Below, in pieces: positions 54,267 to 64,000 of a stretch of DNA of 64,000 nt. The notes beneath the pieces are model-generated. The model was not told where the DNA came from. It ran no database searches and saw nothing but the letters and a program-made list of their open reading frames with translations. The first letter of the stretch is position 1, and each line of letters opens with the position of its first letter. Source of the stretch: Burkholderia cenocepacia (GTDB taxonomy: Bacteria > Pseudomonadota > Gammaproteobacteria > Burkholderiales > Burkholderiaceae). The stretch lies in contig NZ_CP060041.1 of the NCBI RefSeq assembly GCF_014211915.1, positions 124,001-188,000 of the forward strand, in the 5' to 3' direction. The translations under genes were made by a program, and so were the position numbers.

Positions 54267-57200
54267 TCAGAACTGATAACCCGCGCCGACCACCGCGCCG
54301 AAGTCCGAGCGCGTGTTGCCCGTCACCGATGCCTTGACGACCCAGCGGTTGCTCTCCGTCACGTACGAGTAGCCGGCCGCGAAGCCCTGCTGGCCGTGAT
54401 AGTTCGACGTCGCCGCCGACACCATCGAGCGCCCCGCGCCGGTCGGCTGCGGCAAGCCCGCCACCGCCATCGCCGACGCGACACCGCCGTACATGTCCTT
54501 CTTCAGGTCGTTGAACGAGTTGTACACCTGCCCGATGCGCTGGTCGGTATACCCCTTCGCCTGCGTCGATGCCGTCGCGAGGTTGTCGTTCAACTGCTGC
54601 ACGTTCACCGCGTCGGTCGGCGCCGTGCCGGCCGCGACGTTCGTGATCTGGCGCTCGCTGCCCTTCGCGCCGACCGAGAACGAGTTGTCGCGATCGGCGA
54701 CGGAGCCCTGGCCGACCGCCACCGCATTCTTGCCGGTCGCGGTCGCCGTCGAGCCGATCGCCCCCGCATCGGCACGCGCGATCCACGTGGTGTTCGCATC
54801 GGTCGCGGCCGCGCGGATCTTGTCGTTGGCCGCGACGTTCTGCAGCGCGGCGTTGAACTGGCCCACGTTGACCGCGTCGTTCGCGTTCACGCCCGCCGCG
54901 ACGCCGGTCAGCACGCGGTCGCCCGCCGTGCCGGAGAAGTTCACGCTGGTGCCGCCCGAATCCTTGCCGACCGTGATCGCGCCGTTCGGGTCCTGCTGCT
55001 GCACGAGGCCGGCCTTGCCGTTCGCGATGTTGGTCACGCTGCCTTGCAGGCTGGAAATGTCGGTCGTGTTCTTCGACACCTGCTGGTTGGTCGCGTAGAG
55101 CTGCGAACCGTTCACCGCATCGGTGCTGGTGGCGCTCAGCGTGCCGGCCTGCACGTTGGTGATGCGCGTGCCGCCCGCGCCGCCGAGCGTGATCGTGCTC
55201 TTCGAGCTGTCGTCGTACTGCACCGCGAGCGCGCCGAGCTGGTTCAGGTTCGACTGCACGTCCTTCAACTGCTTCACGTTCACCGCGTCGGTATCGCTGG
55301 TCCCGGCCGCGACGTTCTTCAGCACGACCGCCGAGGTGGCGTCGCCGCCGACGAGCGACACCGAATTCAGCCGGTTGCCGCTCGCGTCGACGTCGTACTT
55401 GACGACGTTCTTCACCGCTTCGCCGGCCTGGTTCGACACGTTGGTGATCTGCTGTTCGAGTGCGGTCTTCACGCCCGACAACTGGCCGCCGTTGACCGCA
55501 TCCGTGCTGCCCGCGGCGACGTTGCCGTCGGCCACGTTGGTCAGCTTCGTCGGTGCACCGCCGCGCGCGGCGTTGAACGCGCCGAGCGTCGGGTCGAATT
55601 GCAGCGCATCCTGTTGCAGCCCGGCGATCGCCGCCGTGTTGCCCGCGATATTCGTTTCGGCATTGTCGATGCGCGTTTCGTGATTCGCGAGCGTCGTCGT
55701 GTTGCTGCCGACCCGGCCGTCGAGGTTCGTCAGCGCGTCGCCGACGTTGTTGAACGCACTGCCGCCGATCTTGTAGTTCGGTGCGCCGATCGAGCCGTCC
55801 GGGTTCGCCGTCGCGCCGCCGCCGAGCGCGGCCGCGGTGCCGTCGGTCGCGCGCCGCAGTTGCGCGCCGTTCACCGCGTCGGTACTGCCGGCCGCGACGT
55901 TGCCTGCCGCGACGTTGGTCACGCGCACCGGATTGCCGCCGTTGCCTGCACCGAGCGATACCTGCTGCTTGCTTGCATCGTCATATTTCACGGCGAGCGC
56001 GTCGAGTTGGCTCGTACCGTCGTGAATCGCCGCGTTCAGTTGATCGACGTTGACCGCGTCGGTGCCGCTCTTGCCGGCCGCGACGTTGCTGATCAGTTGC
56101 GGACCATGGCCGCCGTGGCCCGCATCGTACGCGCCGAGGCCCGGATTCCATTGCAGCGCGTCCTGCTGGAGCGCCGCGATGTTGCCGGTATTCGTCGTCA
56201 CCTGGTTGCCGACGGTCGTGATCGACTGGTTGAGCGCGTCGGTCGCCTTGCCGAGCTGGCCGACGTTCACGGCATCGCCCGCCGCCACGCCATCCGCGAC
56301 GTTGTGCAGGCCGACCGGCGCCGTTGCGCCCTTGCCGCCGAGCGTGACGCCGCCATGCGCATCGTCGTCGTACTGCACCGCGTTCTTCGTCGCGTTGCCG
56401 ATCTGGCTGGTGATCGACGTGCTCAGGTTGCCGAGCGTCGTGCTGAGGTTGTTCGTCACGCTCGTGCTGAGCGATGCAAGGCCGCCGTTCAACTGGCCGA
56501 CGTTCACGGCGTCGTGCGTGTCCTTGCCGTCCGCGACGTTGTGCAGCGTCGTGCCGTTGGGGCCGGCGAACGTCACCGAGTCGAAGCCGCTCGCGCCGTC
56601 GTACTTGACGTTGCGCGTATCGGCCGCCTGCAGGCCGGCGATGTTCGATGCCGCCGTGCTCAGCGAGCCGTTGATGCCGGTCACGCTGTTCTGCAGGTTC
56701 GTGATGTTCGAAGCCGCCGTCGAAATGGACGTTTGCAGCGGCGTGAGGCTGCCCTTCAACTGGCCGACGTTGACCGCGTCGGTATCGGCCACGCCGGCTG
56801 CCACGCCGCCGATCGTCGTGCCGGCGGCGCCGTCGAGCGCGATCGCCGCATGCGAGTCGTCGGTGTATTTGACGACGTTCCGGGTGGCCGTCACGATGCT
56901 CGTGCTCAAGCTGTTGCCGACGCTGGTCACGCGCTGGTCGACGTTCGAGATCGTGGTCGACAACGAATTGCCGACCGACGTCACGCGTGCATCGACATTG
57001 CCGACGCCCGTGCTCAGCGTACTGTTCACGTTCTTCAGTTGCTGGACGTTGACGGCATCCGTATCGGCCGCGCCCGCCGCGACGTTCTTGAGCTGGCGTT
57101 CGCTGCCGAGCGCGCCGAACGATACCGCGCCGCCGACCGGTGCGGCCGTGCCGCCGAACACCGGCGTGCCGCCGTTGTTCGCGCCGACGCTGCCCGAGCC

Positions 57201-57860
57201 GATCGCCACCTGATTGTTGTCGTTCGTCTGCGCGCCGGCGCCGATCGCCACCGACTGCGTGCCGGCGGCACGCGTCTGTGTCGCCGCGTCATACGATGCG
57301 CCGGCCGATACGCCGTCGCTCGACGTCGGGTTCGCGCCGCCGATCGCGACCGAGCGGTCACCGCTGGCGAGCGCCGAGTGGCCGAGCGCGATCGAGCTCG
57401 TGCCGTGCGCATCCGCGACGTTGCCGAGCGCCATCGAGAAATCGCCGACCGCCGCCGACTGACGGCCGATCGCCAGCGCGGTATTGCCCTGCGCGACCGC
57501 CACCGTGCCGATCGCGGTGGCCGAATTCGCCAGCGCCTGCGAGCCGACGCCGATCGCGATCGCGCCGCCGCTGCTGGTGCCGCCCTTGCTGCTCGCATTC
57601 GACTGGTCGCCGATCGCGATGCCGCTGGTGCCGGCCTTCGCATTGGTGCCCTGCGTCACGTTCGCGGTGCTGACCGCCACGTAACTGCCGTTCTTCGTTG
57701 CCACGCATAGCGGGTTGGTGCCGTCGATACACTGGCCGTTCAGCGCGTTGTCGGGGTTGCCGCGGTCGACGAAATTGTCCGCGTGGGCGGCGCCGGCGAT
57801 CAGCACACCCGCACCCGCGAACATCGCGGCGGCGAGCGCCGAAATCTGCTTCCTCTTCAT
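54267..57860 (-). CDS. Trimeric autotransporter adhesin (YadA-like, type Vc)
   Basis: A 1197-residue surface protein. A signal peptide (1-27, AHA/D) is followed by a YadA-type head of 14-residue-like repeats (about 75-250; AIGDQSNASSKG, SATAIGTVAVAQGNTALAIGRQSAAVGDFSMALG). A long stalk has eleven DAVN-type neck motifs (DAVNVQQLK, DAVNVGQL, DAVNGAQL and so on), and the last ~90 residues are the YadA anchor (IGQVYNSFNDLKKDMYGGVASAMAVAGLPQP) ending in VVGAGYQF. It should trimerise, pass through its own 12-strand barrel and mediate adhesion or serum resistance. Related adhesins are virulence factors in the B. cepacia complex. There is no ESPR-type extended signal peptide. Confidence 0.95.
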   Translation of the reverse strand: MKRKQISALAAAMFAGAGVLIAGAAHADNFVDRGNPDNALNGQCIDGTNPLCVATKNGSYVAVSTANVTQGTNAKAGTSGIAIGDQSNASSKGGTSSGGAIAIGVGSQALANSATAIGTVAVAQGNTALAIGRQSAAVGDFSMALGNVADAHGTSSIALGHSALASGDRSVAIGGANPTSSDGVSAGASYDAATQTRAAGTQSVAIGAGAQTNDNNQVAIGSGSVGANNGGTPVFGGTAAPVGGAVSFGALGSERQLKNVAAGAADTDAVNVQQLKNVNSTLSTGVGNVDARVTSVGNSLSTTISNVDQRVTSVGNSLSTSIVTATRNVVKYTDDSHAAIALDGAAGTTIGGVAAGVADTDAVNVGQLKGSLTPLQTSISTAASNITNLQNSVTGINGSLSTAASNIAGLQAADTRNVKYDGASGFDSVTFAGPNGTTLHNVADGKDTHDAVNVGQLNGGLASLSTSVTNNLSTTLGNLSTSITSQIGNATKNAVQYDDDAHGGVTLGGKGATAPVGLHNVADGVAAGDAVNVGQLGKATDALNQSITTVGNQVTTNTGNIAALQQDALQWNPGLGAYDAGHGGHGPQLISNVAAGKSGTDAVNVDQLNAAIHDGTSQLDALAVKYDDASKQQVSLGAGNGGNPVRVTNVAAGNVAAGSTDAVNGAQLRRATDGTAAALGGGATANPDGSIGAPNYKIGGSAFNNVGDALTNLDGRVGSNTTTLANHETRIDNAETNIAGNTAAIAGLQQDALQFDPTLGAFNAARGGAPTKLTNVADGNVAAGSTDAVNGGQLSGVKTALEQQITNVSNQAGEAVKNVVKYDVDASGNRLNSVSLVGGDATSAVVLKNVAAGTSDTDAVNVKQLKDVQSNLNQLGALAVQYDDSSKSTITLGGAGGTRITNVQAGTLSATSTDAVNGSQLYATNQQVSKNTTDISSLQGSVTNIANGKAGLVQQQDPNGAITVGKDSGGTSVNFSGTAGDRVLTGVAAGVNANDAVNVGQFNAALQNVAANDKIRAAATDANTTWIARADAGAIGSTATATGKNAVAVGQGSVADRDNSFSVGAKGSERQITNVAAGTAPTDAVNVQQLNDNLATASTQAKGYTDQRIGQVYNSFNDLKKDMYGGVASAMAVAGLPQPTGAGRSMVSAATSNYHGQQGFAAGYSYVTESNRWVVKASVTGNTRSDFGAVVGAGYQF

Positions 57861-59000
57861 GGTCTTCTGCTCCGTTGTGTAGCGTCTGGTTTGAATACGG
57901 ACTACTTACTTTTATTGACAGCTTCGACTTCGATTACGGTTGCGACTTCTCTCGGAAGTGAATTCCACGGCCCGGACACAAGCCCTGTCGAGACGACACG
58001 TATCGCGCACGCTCGTTTCGACAGGGCGTTCGAAAGCCCGGGGCATGCCGTCGGTTCGACGTCCCGTTCCGCTAATCCGGCTATTGCATTAGGAATACGT
58101 ATTGATTCTTATGGACGAGTCTTCCCCCGGCTGAATCCGGAGATTCAACCCGTCGTCATGAACATCCCCGATTTGTCGTCGCGCCGACCGCGACCCACCA
58201 CGCTTCTTTTATTTCATCCCCGGCAACCGGGTTCCATTTCCCTGCGGCGAGCATGTGCCTGGACGAGCATCAATTGATGCGCAGGCCCCGGGTCTGACAA
58301 CGTCCGTCGCCGCTTGCGGCACTTCCGCTGCCCTGCTCCACCCGTCATTCAAAGTTCGGACGAATTATGAGACACGAGATTAAATTATTAAAGCCGACAT
58401 TCTTTATAGATTGTAAAATCTAAAATATTCAATGACTTACGTAAAATACACTCATCTCGCAAACGATTTCGCACCCGCGCCGTTATTCAAAATCTTTTAC
58501 CGGGCGGATAAATACTTTGCCAAAGCGGATTCGATTAAAAAACTTTCTGAAAAAGACAACCTCGAAACCGGCCGACTCGGCGCTTTTACGCCGGATATAC
58601 GCGTAAACCACGAGCATTGACGCACATCGACGCTTCACGCTCCTGTCGCAAACCGCCATTTTCGATAATCGTGAAGGGTGAATCGTGCGAATAGGGCCGC
58701 CATGTCTGGCCGGATTCGAAATATGCTCCTACAATTCCGCTCGCACCGATTCCGGCAGTCGCGATCATTTCCACGCGAGCACGGCAATCCCTCGCGTCTT
58801 GACCGGCTCGGCGATCAAAACAACGAAAGCCGTGCGATGCGCCGAGCGATTGCCTGCCGCGCGGTTCCGCCCTGTACGGATTCGATGCGAGCATGCGATG
58901 CAATGGATGCATCGCCACAGAGCGGCTTCCGACGTTTCCTCCGCACCGGGCAGGCCACCCGCGGAAACGCAGTCAACCGCCTTTTCACAACAGGTGCACG
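57861..59000. other. Long non-coding region with an A+T-rich block, upstream of autotransporter and response regulator
   Basis: About 1.1 kb with no convincing gene. Bases 58340-58620 are strikingly A+T-rich for this replicon, with many TATA- and TAAA-type runs. The only frame there (58432-58620, 62 residues, from an ATG without a ribosome site) has unusual Lys/Asp-rich composition and no homologue I recognise. A 10-base palindrome AATACGTATT sits at 58094-58103, about 235 bases upstream of the autotransporter start. Such blocks often hold silenced, multi-signal promoters of surface genes. Confidence 0.5.
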
Positions 59001-59816
<816 letters not shown>

Positions 59817-59837
59817 GCCGATGCAACACGAGTGCGC

Positions 59838-62015
59838 TTACCAGTTGTATTTCGCGCTGGCCAGCACGGTCCGCTCGTTGCCGAACACGCACACGGCGTA
59901 CGACTGGCAGCCGCTCACATAGCGCCGGTCGAACAGGTTCGCGACGTTCACCGCGAAACGCCAGCGCGGCAGGTCGTAATGGATCGCGAGGTCGTAAAGG
60001 GTCACGCTCGGCACCGTCAGCGAATTGTCGGGCGCGCCCGCCGACGCGCTCTGGTAGCGCACGCCGCCGCCGACGCCGAGGCCCGCCAGCGCGCCCGTAT
60101 GCCAGGTCCAGTCGGCCCACATCGACGCCATCTGCCGCGGCAGCGGCACGGACACCGGCCAGTGATTCAGCGATACGTCGTTCGCCTGCACGTTCTTGAC
60201 GTCCTGATACGCATACGACGCGACGATCGACAGCCCGTGCGTCACCTTGCCGACCGCGCTCAGCTCGATGCCGCGCGAGCGCACCTTGCCGGTCTGCACC
60301 GACGTCGTGGCGGTCGGGTCGAGATTGACCGGCGTCGGCGTCACGACGTTGGTCTGGTCGATCTGATACACGGCCGCGTTCAGCATCAGGTTCCGGCCGG
60401 GCGGCTGCCAGCGCAGCCCGGCCTCCGTCTGCGTGCCGCGGGTCGGTTTCGGCAAGCCGCCGCCGAACATCCGCACGCCGATGACGGGATCGAACGACGT
60501 CGAATAGCTGACGTAAGGCGACAATCCGGCGTCGCCGCGATAGGTGAGCCCGACGCGTCCGGAGAATGCACTGACGTCCTGCTGCGCGTGCGTGCCGGCG
60601 GTGCGGTCGTCGAAGCGCGCATTCACGACATCCTCGCGGCCGCCGAGCGTCAGCGTCCAGCGCTGCCAGCGGATCTGGTCCTGCGCGTACACGCCGACGC
60701 CGTTCATCGCGGTGTACTGATCGACGTGGCCGAGCGACGTCGGGCCGGCGAAGATCGCGGCCGTCACGGGCCGATAGACGGGGTGGTACAGGTCGAGCGA
60801 CGGCGCGAGCGCGAGCCATACGCTGTTGGTCGTCGTCTGCCGGTCGAACTGCGCGCCGAACAGCAGCGTGTGTTCGAGCGACCCCGTGCCGAAGCGCGCC
60901 TGCGCGTGGTTGTCGATGTCGAACCGGCTGTAGTTGAGCTGGAACAGCCCCGCGAAACGCATCATGTTCGTCGTGCTGCGGGGCGCGAGGCCGTTGCCGA
61001 ACACCGTCGCATCGTCGAGCGACAGGTGCGACCAGCGCACGTCCTGGTGCAACGACCAGATCGCATTCACGCGGTGTTCCAGCGCGTAGCCGAGCGACCA
61101 TTGCTTCTTGCGGTAGTCGTTGAACGACGGGTCGCCCATGTAGAGGTCCTGCGACAGGCGGCCGTTCGGGTTCGGCAGTACCGTGCCCGATGCGGGCAGG
61201 AAGTTCGACGAGATGTCGCCGCTGTCCTGCAGGAACGTCGCGGAAAGCGTCAGCGACGTGTCGGCGTTCGGCCGCCACCGGAACGACGGCGCGAGCGCGA
61301 CGCGGCGGTCGCCGTTCGGGCCGGTCACCGCGTTGCCGTCGCGCGCGACGCCGACGAATCGGTAGGCGTACTTGCCATCCGGATCGAGCCTGTCGCCGAC
61401 GTCGAGCATGGCTTGCTTGCGCGCATCGTTGCCGATCTGCACGCCGGCTTCGCGCACGCGCTCGCCGTCGGCGAGCTTCGTATGCGCGTTGACGATCGCA
61501 CCCGGCTCGCCCGCGCCGTACAGCACCGACGTCGGCCCGCGCAGCACCGCGATCGAGTCGATCGTGTACGGATCGACGCGCCAGTTCGCGATCACGGCCG
61601 TGTTCGGCGCCGGCAGTCCGTCGACGTACAGCGTCGGCGTGAAGCCGCGCAGCGCCGCATACCAGTCGGTGCGGCTGTCGGCGCCGAACGTCGCGAAACC
61701 CGGCACGTAGCGCAACGCCTGGTTCAGGTCGGCCGCGCCGGTCATGTCGATCTGTTGCGCGGTCACGAGGTTGAGCGTTTGCGGAATCTCGTCGACCGGC
61801 GTGTCGGTCTTGGTGCCGGTGGCGGTGCGCCGCCCGACCAGCCCGATGGACGAAGCAGCATCGGCCGGACCTCGCACGTCGATGGTCGGCAGCACCGCCA
61901 CCGCCGCGCCCGGCGCCGATGCCTGCGCGTGCGCCGCGCCCGCGGCGGCCATACACCACGCTCCGCCTGCCGCGATCGCCCGCGCGCGCCGCCCCGTCCC
62001 TGTCTCCATCCACAT
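59838..62015 (-). CDS. TonB-dependent siderophore receptor
   Basis: A 725-residue receptor starting best at 62015 (CGGAG ten bases upstream; another ATG two codons later). The signal peptide ends near AHA-Q; the TonB-box region is VLPTIDVRGP. The plug contains VDEIPQTLNLVTAQQIDMTGAADLNQALRYVPGF and IDSIAVLRGPTSVLYGAGEPGAIVN. The barrel ends RTVLASAKYNW, with a terminal aromatic residue. It belongs to the FhuE/FpvA/FoxA-like group. The ligand is unknown. It has no N-terminal signalling domain, so it is not a transducer for an anti-sigma factor; control may instead come from the neighbouring AraC-type response regulator. Confidence 0.9.
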   Translation of the reverse strand: MWMETGTGRRARAIAAGGAWCMAAAGAAHAQASAPGAAVAVLPTIDVRGPADAASSIGLVGRRTATGTKTDTPVDEIPQTLNLVTAQQIDMTGAADLNQALRYVPGFATFGADSRTDWYAALRGFTPTLYVDGLPAPNTAVIANWRVDPYTIDSIAVLRGPTSVLYGAGEPGAIVNAHTKLADGERVREAGVQIGNDARKQAMLDVGDRLDPDGKYAYRFVGVARDGNAVTGPNGDRRVALAPSFRWRPNADTSLTLSATFLQDSGDISSNFLPASGTVLPNPNGRLSQDLYMGDPSFNDYRKKQWSLGYALEHRVNAIWSLHQDVRWSHLSLDDATVFGNGLAPRSTTNMMRFAGLFQLNYSRFDIDNHAQARFGTGSLEHTLLFGAQFDRQTTTNSVWLALAPSLDLYHPVYRPVTAAIFAGPTSLGHVDQYTAMNGVGVYAQDQIRWQRWTLTLGGREDVVNARFDDRTAGTHAQQDVSAFSGRVGLTYRGDAGLSPYVSYSTSFDPVIGVRMFGGGLPKPTRGTQTEAGLRWQPPGRNLMLNAAVYQIDQTNVVTPTPVNLDPTATTSVQTGKVRSRGIELSAVGKVTHGLSIVASYAYQDVKNVQANDVSLNHWPVSVPLPRQMASMWADWTWHTGALAGLGVGGGVRYQSASAGAPDNSLTVPSVTLYDLAIHYDLPRWRFAVNVANLFDRRYVSGCQSYAVCVFGNERTVLASAKYNW

Positions 62016-62244
62016 CGTTTCGATACTCCGTCGTGCTGGGTTGGCCCGTTCGGCCGGATCGGCGGACCATGGGTCGCCGGGGTCCGTCCGGTGGTGTCGT
62101 GATTGCCGTGCTGGCGAAGGCAGTGATGCGTGGAGCGTCGGGATGCACCGTCCTGTCGCGCCGTTCGCGAGCGCAGCGATCATACCGGCCGAACGTGGCG
62201 CGGTCTTTAAAAAAATCAAATCGACGAAGGCGGAGGCACGCAGA

Positions 62245-63207
62245 TTGCTCGTCGCCCGGACCGCTATCAGGGACCCGGCGCAGCCGGGCATCGACGTGAC
62301 ACGCACATCCGGCAGGATTCACATCGGCATTTCAGGCTGGCGCTACCCCGGCTGGCGAGGGACGTTCTATCCCGCCGACCTGAAGCAGGCCAGCGAGCTG
62401 CGGTATGCATCGGGCCGCATGCAGACGATCGAGATCAACGGCACGCATTACAGCTTGCAAGCACCTGACAGTTGGCGACGCTGGTACGCCGACACACCGC
62501 CCGGGTTCGTGTTCAGCGTGAAAGGCTCGCGCTACCTGACGCACATGCTGCGCTTTCGCGGCGAAACGGCCACGACCGCGTGCGCGAATTTTTTCGCTCA
62601 GGGGCTGTTCGCACTGAAGGACAAGCTGGGGCCGCTGCTGTGGCAATTTCCGCCGTCGCTGCGTTTCGATCCGGCGCACATGGAACGCTTCCTGAGCTTG
62701 CTGCCGCCCGACACGGAAGCGGCGCTCGCGCTCGCTCGACGGCACGATGCGCGAGTGCGTGAACCGTATCTGCAGATCGACCGCAAGCGAGCGTTGCGTC
62801 ATGCGGTGGAAGTGCGGCACGACAGCTTCGTGGACCCGGCGTTCGTGAAGCTGCTGCGCCGCCACAAGGTCGCGCTCGTCGTGTCGGATTCGACCGAGGC
62901 GTGGCCGCAGTTCGAGGATCTGAGCGCACGCTTCGTCTACATCCGGCTGCACGGCACCGAAACGAAGTATTCGGGCGAATACGCCGATGCGGCGCTCGAA
63001 CGATGGGCGCGCAGAATCGAAGCGTGGAGCCGGGGCACGCAGCCGGACGATGCGCGTCTCGCCGCGCCGGCGCTGCAACCGCCGCGCGCCGCGACGCGCG
63101 ACGTGTACTGCTATTTCGACAACGACACGAAAACGCAGGCGCCGTTCGACGCCGGGCGGCTGATGGATCGGCTCAGGCTGCAGACACACGATGCGGCGCC
63201 GCAATGA
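62245..63207 (+). CDS. DUF72 family protein
   Basis: The family core begins RIHIGISGWRYPGWRGTFYPADL and runs through EINGTHYSLQAPDSWRRWYADTPPGFVFSVKGSRYLTHML, GPLLWQFPPSLRFD, HAVEVRHDSFVDPAFVKLL, FVYIRLHGTETKYSGEY and DVYCYFDNDTKTQAPFDAGRL, a complete TIM-barrel-like DUF72 protein of about 300 residues. The start is uncertain: I favour the TTG at 62245 because GGAGG lies eight bases upstream; a GTG at 62296 would also leave the domain whole. The function of the family is not established. It is divergent from the TonB receptor. Confidence 0.85.
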   Translation: MLVARTAIRDPAQPGIDVTRTSGRIHIGISGWRYPGWRGTFYPADLKQASELRYASGRMQTIEINGTHYSLQAPDSWRRWYADTPPGFVFSVKGSRYLTHMLRFRGETATTACANFFAQGLFALKDKLGPLLWQFPPSLRFDPAHMERFLSLLPPDTEAALALARRHDARVREPYLQIDRKRALRHAVEVRHDSFVDPAFVKLLRRHKVALVVSDSTEAWPQFEDLSARFVYIRLHGTETKYSGEYADAALERWARRIEAWSRGTQPDDARLAAPALQPPRAATRDVYCYFDNDTKTQAPFDAGRLMDRLRLQTHDAAPQ

Positions 63208-63308
63208 AACGCTCGGCAGGCTGTGACCATCGGGAATGTCGTCCGCCGCATGGGCAGGCGCGCAATATGCTCCTGCACTCGCGGATCGTGCCCTTCATCG
63301 GGGTAATC

Positions 63309-63425
63309 GTCCTTTTCGTGCAAAATCGGGCGGCTTCGTCACAAATTTCATTGCGAATCAATGGCATAGTAAGTTTTTGATTTCGCGGAACCGTGTCCTT
63401 CGGGTGCAAAATCTGGCGCTTCGTC
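63309..63425. repeat. Imperfect direct repeat (about 32 bp, 86 bp apart)
   Basis: Bases 63309-63340 and 63395-63425 are the same sequence with a few substitutions and small indels; both contain GTCCTT, TGCAAAATC and CTTCGTC in order. The copies are offset by 86 bases in non-coding or decayed sequence next to an ankyrin-like remnant. This looks like a relic duplication. Confidence 0.6.
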
Positions 63426-63602
63426 CTGGCGCGCCATCGAGACCAACCATACCTTCACTTTGAAGGGGTATATCGGGCTGTCCGGCAAGGTGGCGCGGGG
63501 ACTCTTGAATATCCCGACCAGCCCGACCGCTGCCTTGGGCGTATCGGTGCGGGCACCGAGTTCGATCAGCCGCCGCACGACATCCCAGTCGGCGCCCCAC
63601 GC
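63348..63602 (-). pseudogene. Ankyrin-repeat-like fragment
   Basis: On the minus strand, from about 63602, the frame reads AWGADWDVVRRLIELGARTDTPKAAVG, which has the helix-turn-helix and G-A-x-x-D-x pattern of an ankyrin repeat. It then runs on without further repeat features to a stop at 63348. There is no plausible start with a ribosome site and no second repeat, so this is most likely the remnant end of a larger ankyrin gene. Confidence 0.4.
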
Positions 63603-63631
63603 TGTTCGCCATCGTTCTCGACCCGCAACCG

Positions 63632-64000
63632 TCAGAACTTGTGCCGAATGCCGATCCGCGCCGCGGTCTGAAAACTCGTGCTGGACGGCGACCCAAGCGC
63701 TGCCTCGATTTGAGCGCCGTGTGCATGATCGTGTGCGAGCGCGCCAACGAAATAAACGTCCGTTCGCTTGGAAATGAAGTAGTCCGCGCCGACGGTTATC
63801 TGATTCGCGCTGCCAACCCCGTTGTTGCGCTGTTGAAACTGGAACCCTGCTCCGAGCGAGATATCGGGCCTGACAAAGTAAGTCATGCCGCCGTCATAGG
63901 TCAGAGCCCGCGCCTGGGTCCCGCTGCTCAGCTGGACATCGGTCACTACACCGAATATCTGGGCTTTCCCCAGGCTGTAAGTTGCGCCACCGGCGTACTC
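63632..64000 (-). CDS. Outer-membrane porin (Burkholderia Gram-negative porin family), 3' end only
   Basis: The frame is open to the edge of the window; the start lies beyond 64000. The visible 122 residues show porin strands: YAGGATYSLGKAQIFGVVTDVQL, RALTYDGGMTYFVRPDISLGAGFQFQQ, NQITVGADYFISKRTDVYFVGALAHDHA, and the C-terminus TAARIGIRHKF, with the terminal Phe required for outer-membrane assembly. This is the standard end of Burkholderia/Neisseria-type trimeric general porins. Its size and specificity cannot be judged. Confidence 0.9.
   Translation of the reverse strand, partial: EYAGGATYSLGKAQIFGVVTDVQLSSGTQARALTYDGGMTYFVRPDISLGAGFQFQQRNNGVGSANQITVGADYFISKRTDVYFVGALAHDHAHGAQIEAALGSPSSTSFQTAARIGIRHKF

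Noticed and set aside
54225..57710. A 1161-residue frame on the plus strand opposite the trimeric autotransporter
   Set aside because: It is an antisense shadow of the repetitive adhesin gene: Arg/Asp/His-rich, without start signal or known domain, while the minus strand encodes a perfect YadA-type protein.
58432..58620. 62-residue frame in the A+T-rich block as a gene
   Set aside because: It has no ribosome site and no recognisable homology or structure. Kept only as part of the intergenic description and as a question in the findings.

Overview
The window is high-G+C proteobacterial DNA with the gene content of a Burkholderia secondary replicon, most likely Burkholderia cepacia complex. 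The signs are carbohydrate ABC operons, FadR/AraC/MerR regulators, TonB receptors, a trimeric autotransporter, organosulfur scavenging genes and a Burkholderia-type porin ending in HKF. This assignment rests on gene content and style, not on a database match. I saw no rRNA, tRNA, CRISPR array, insertion sequence or phage.

Layout. 1-855: 3' end of a citrate-type MFS transporter. 956-4710: two divergent chemoreceptors, the first split by a one-base frameshift in a G tract, the second behind a near-consensus sigma-28 promoter. 4900-6861: a lipoprotein PAP2 phosphatase with an autotransporter-type repeat. 6918-17418: a sugar ABC transporter plus five enzymes that together read as L-galactose -> L-galactonolactone -> L-galactonate -> D-tagaturonate -> D-altronate -> 2-keto-3-deoxygluconate, with a divergent FadR-type regulator and two operator-like repeats on a clear sigma-70 promoter. 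17745-19963: a siderophore receptor behind a Fur-like inverted repeat. 19995-26957: a membrane histidine kinase, an NtrC-type regulator, and a four-gene operon behind a perfect sigma-54 promoter with two upstream activator-type dyads. That operon encodes two unknown proteins carrying four copies of one domain, an MFS exporter and an ArsB-like transporter. It is the best candidate in the window for an undescribed system.

27104-27547 is a broken alginate lyase remnant. 27602-36919 is a complete xylose regulon: xylA-xylB-xylF-xylG-xylH, with divergent xylR and an aldose epimerase. 37095-51459 is a large organosulfur/flavin-oxidation region. It has an AraC regulator, an AhpD-like protein, three acyl-CoA-dehydrogenase-fold flavoproteins (one SfnB-like, one DszC-like), a DszA/NtaA-type FMN monooxygenase, an MFS transporter and two TauABC/SsuABC-type importers. 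51470-53918 holds an exported alpha/beta hydrolase facing a MerR regulator across a MerR-type operator, a P-loop kinase-like protein and a VOC protein.

54267-57860 is a YadA-like trimeric autotransporter with an A+T-rich upstream region. 59001-62015 pairs a receiver-AraC response regulator with a second TonB receptor, and a DUF72 protein follows. The window ends in decayed ankyrin-like sequence with a direct repeat and the 3' end of a porin gene.
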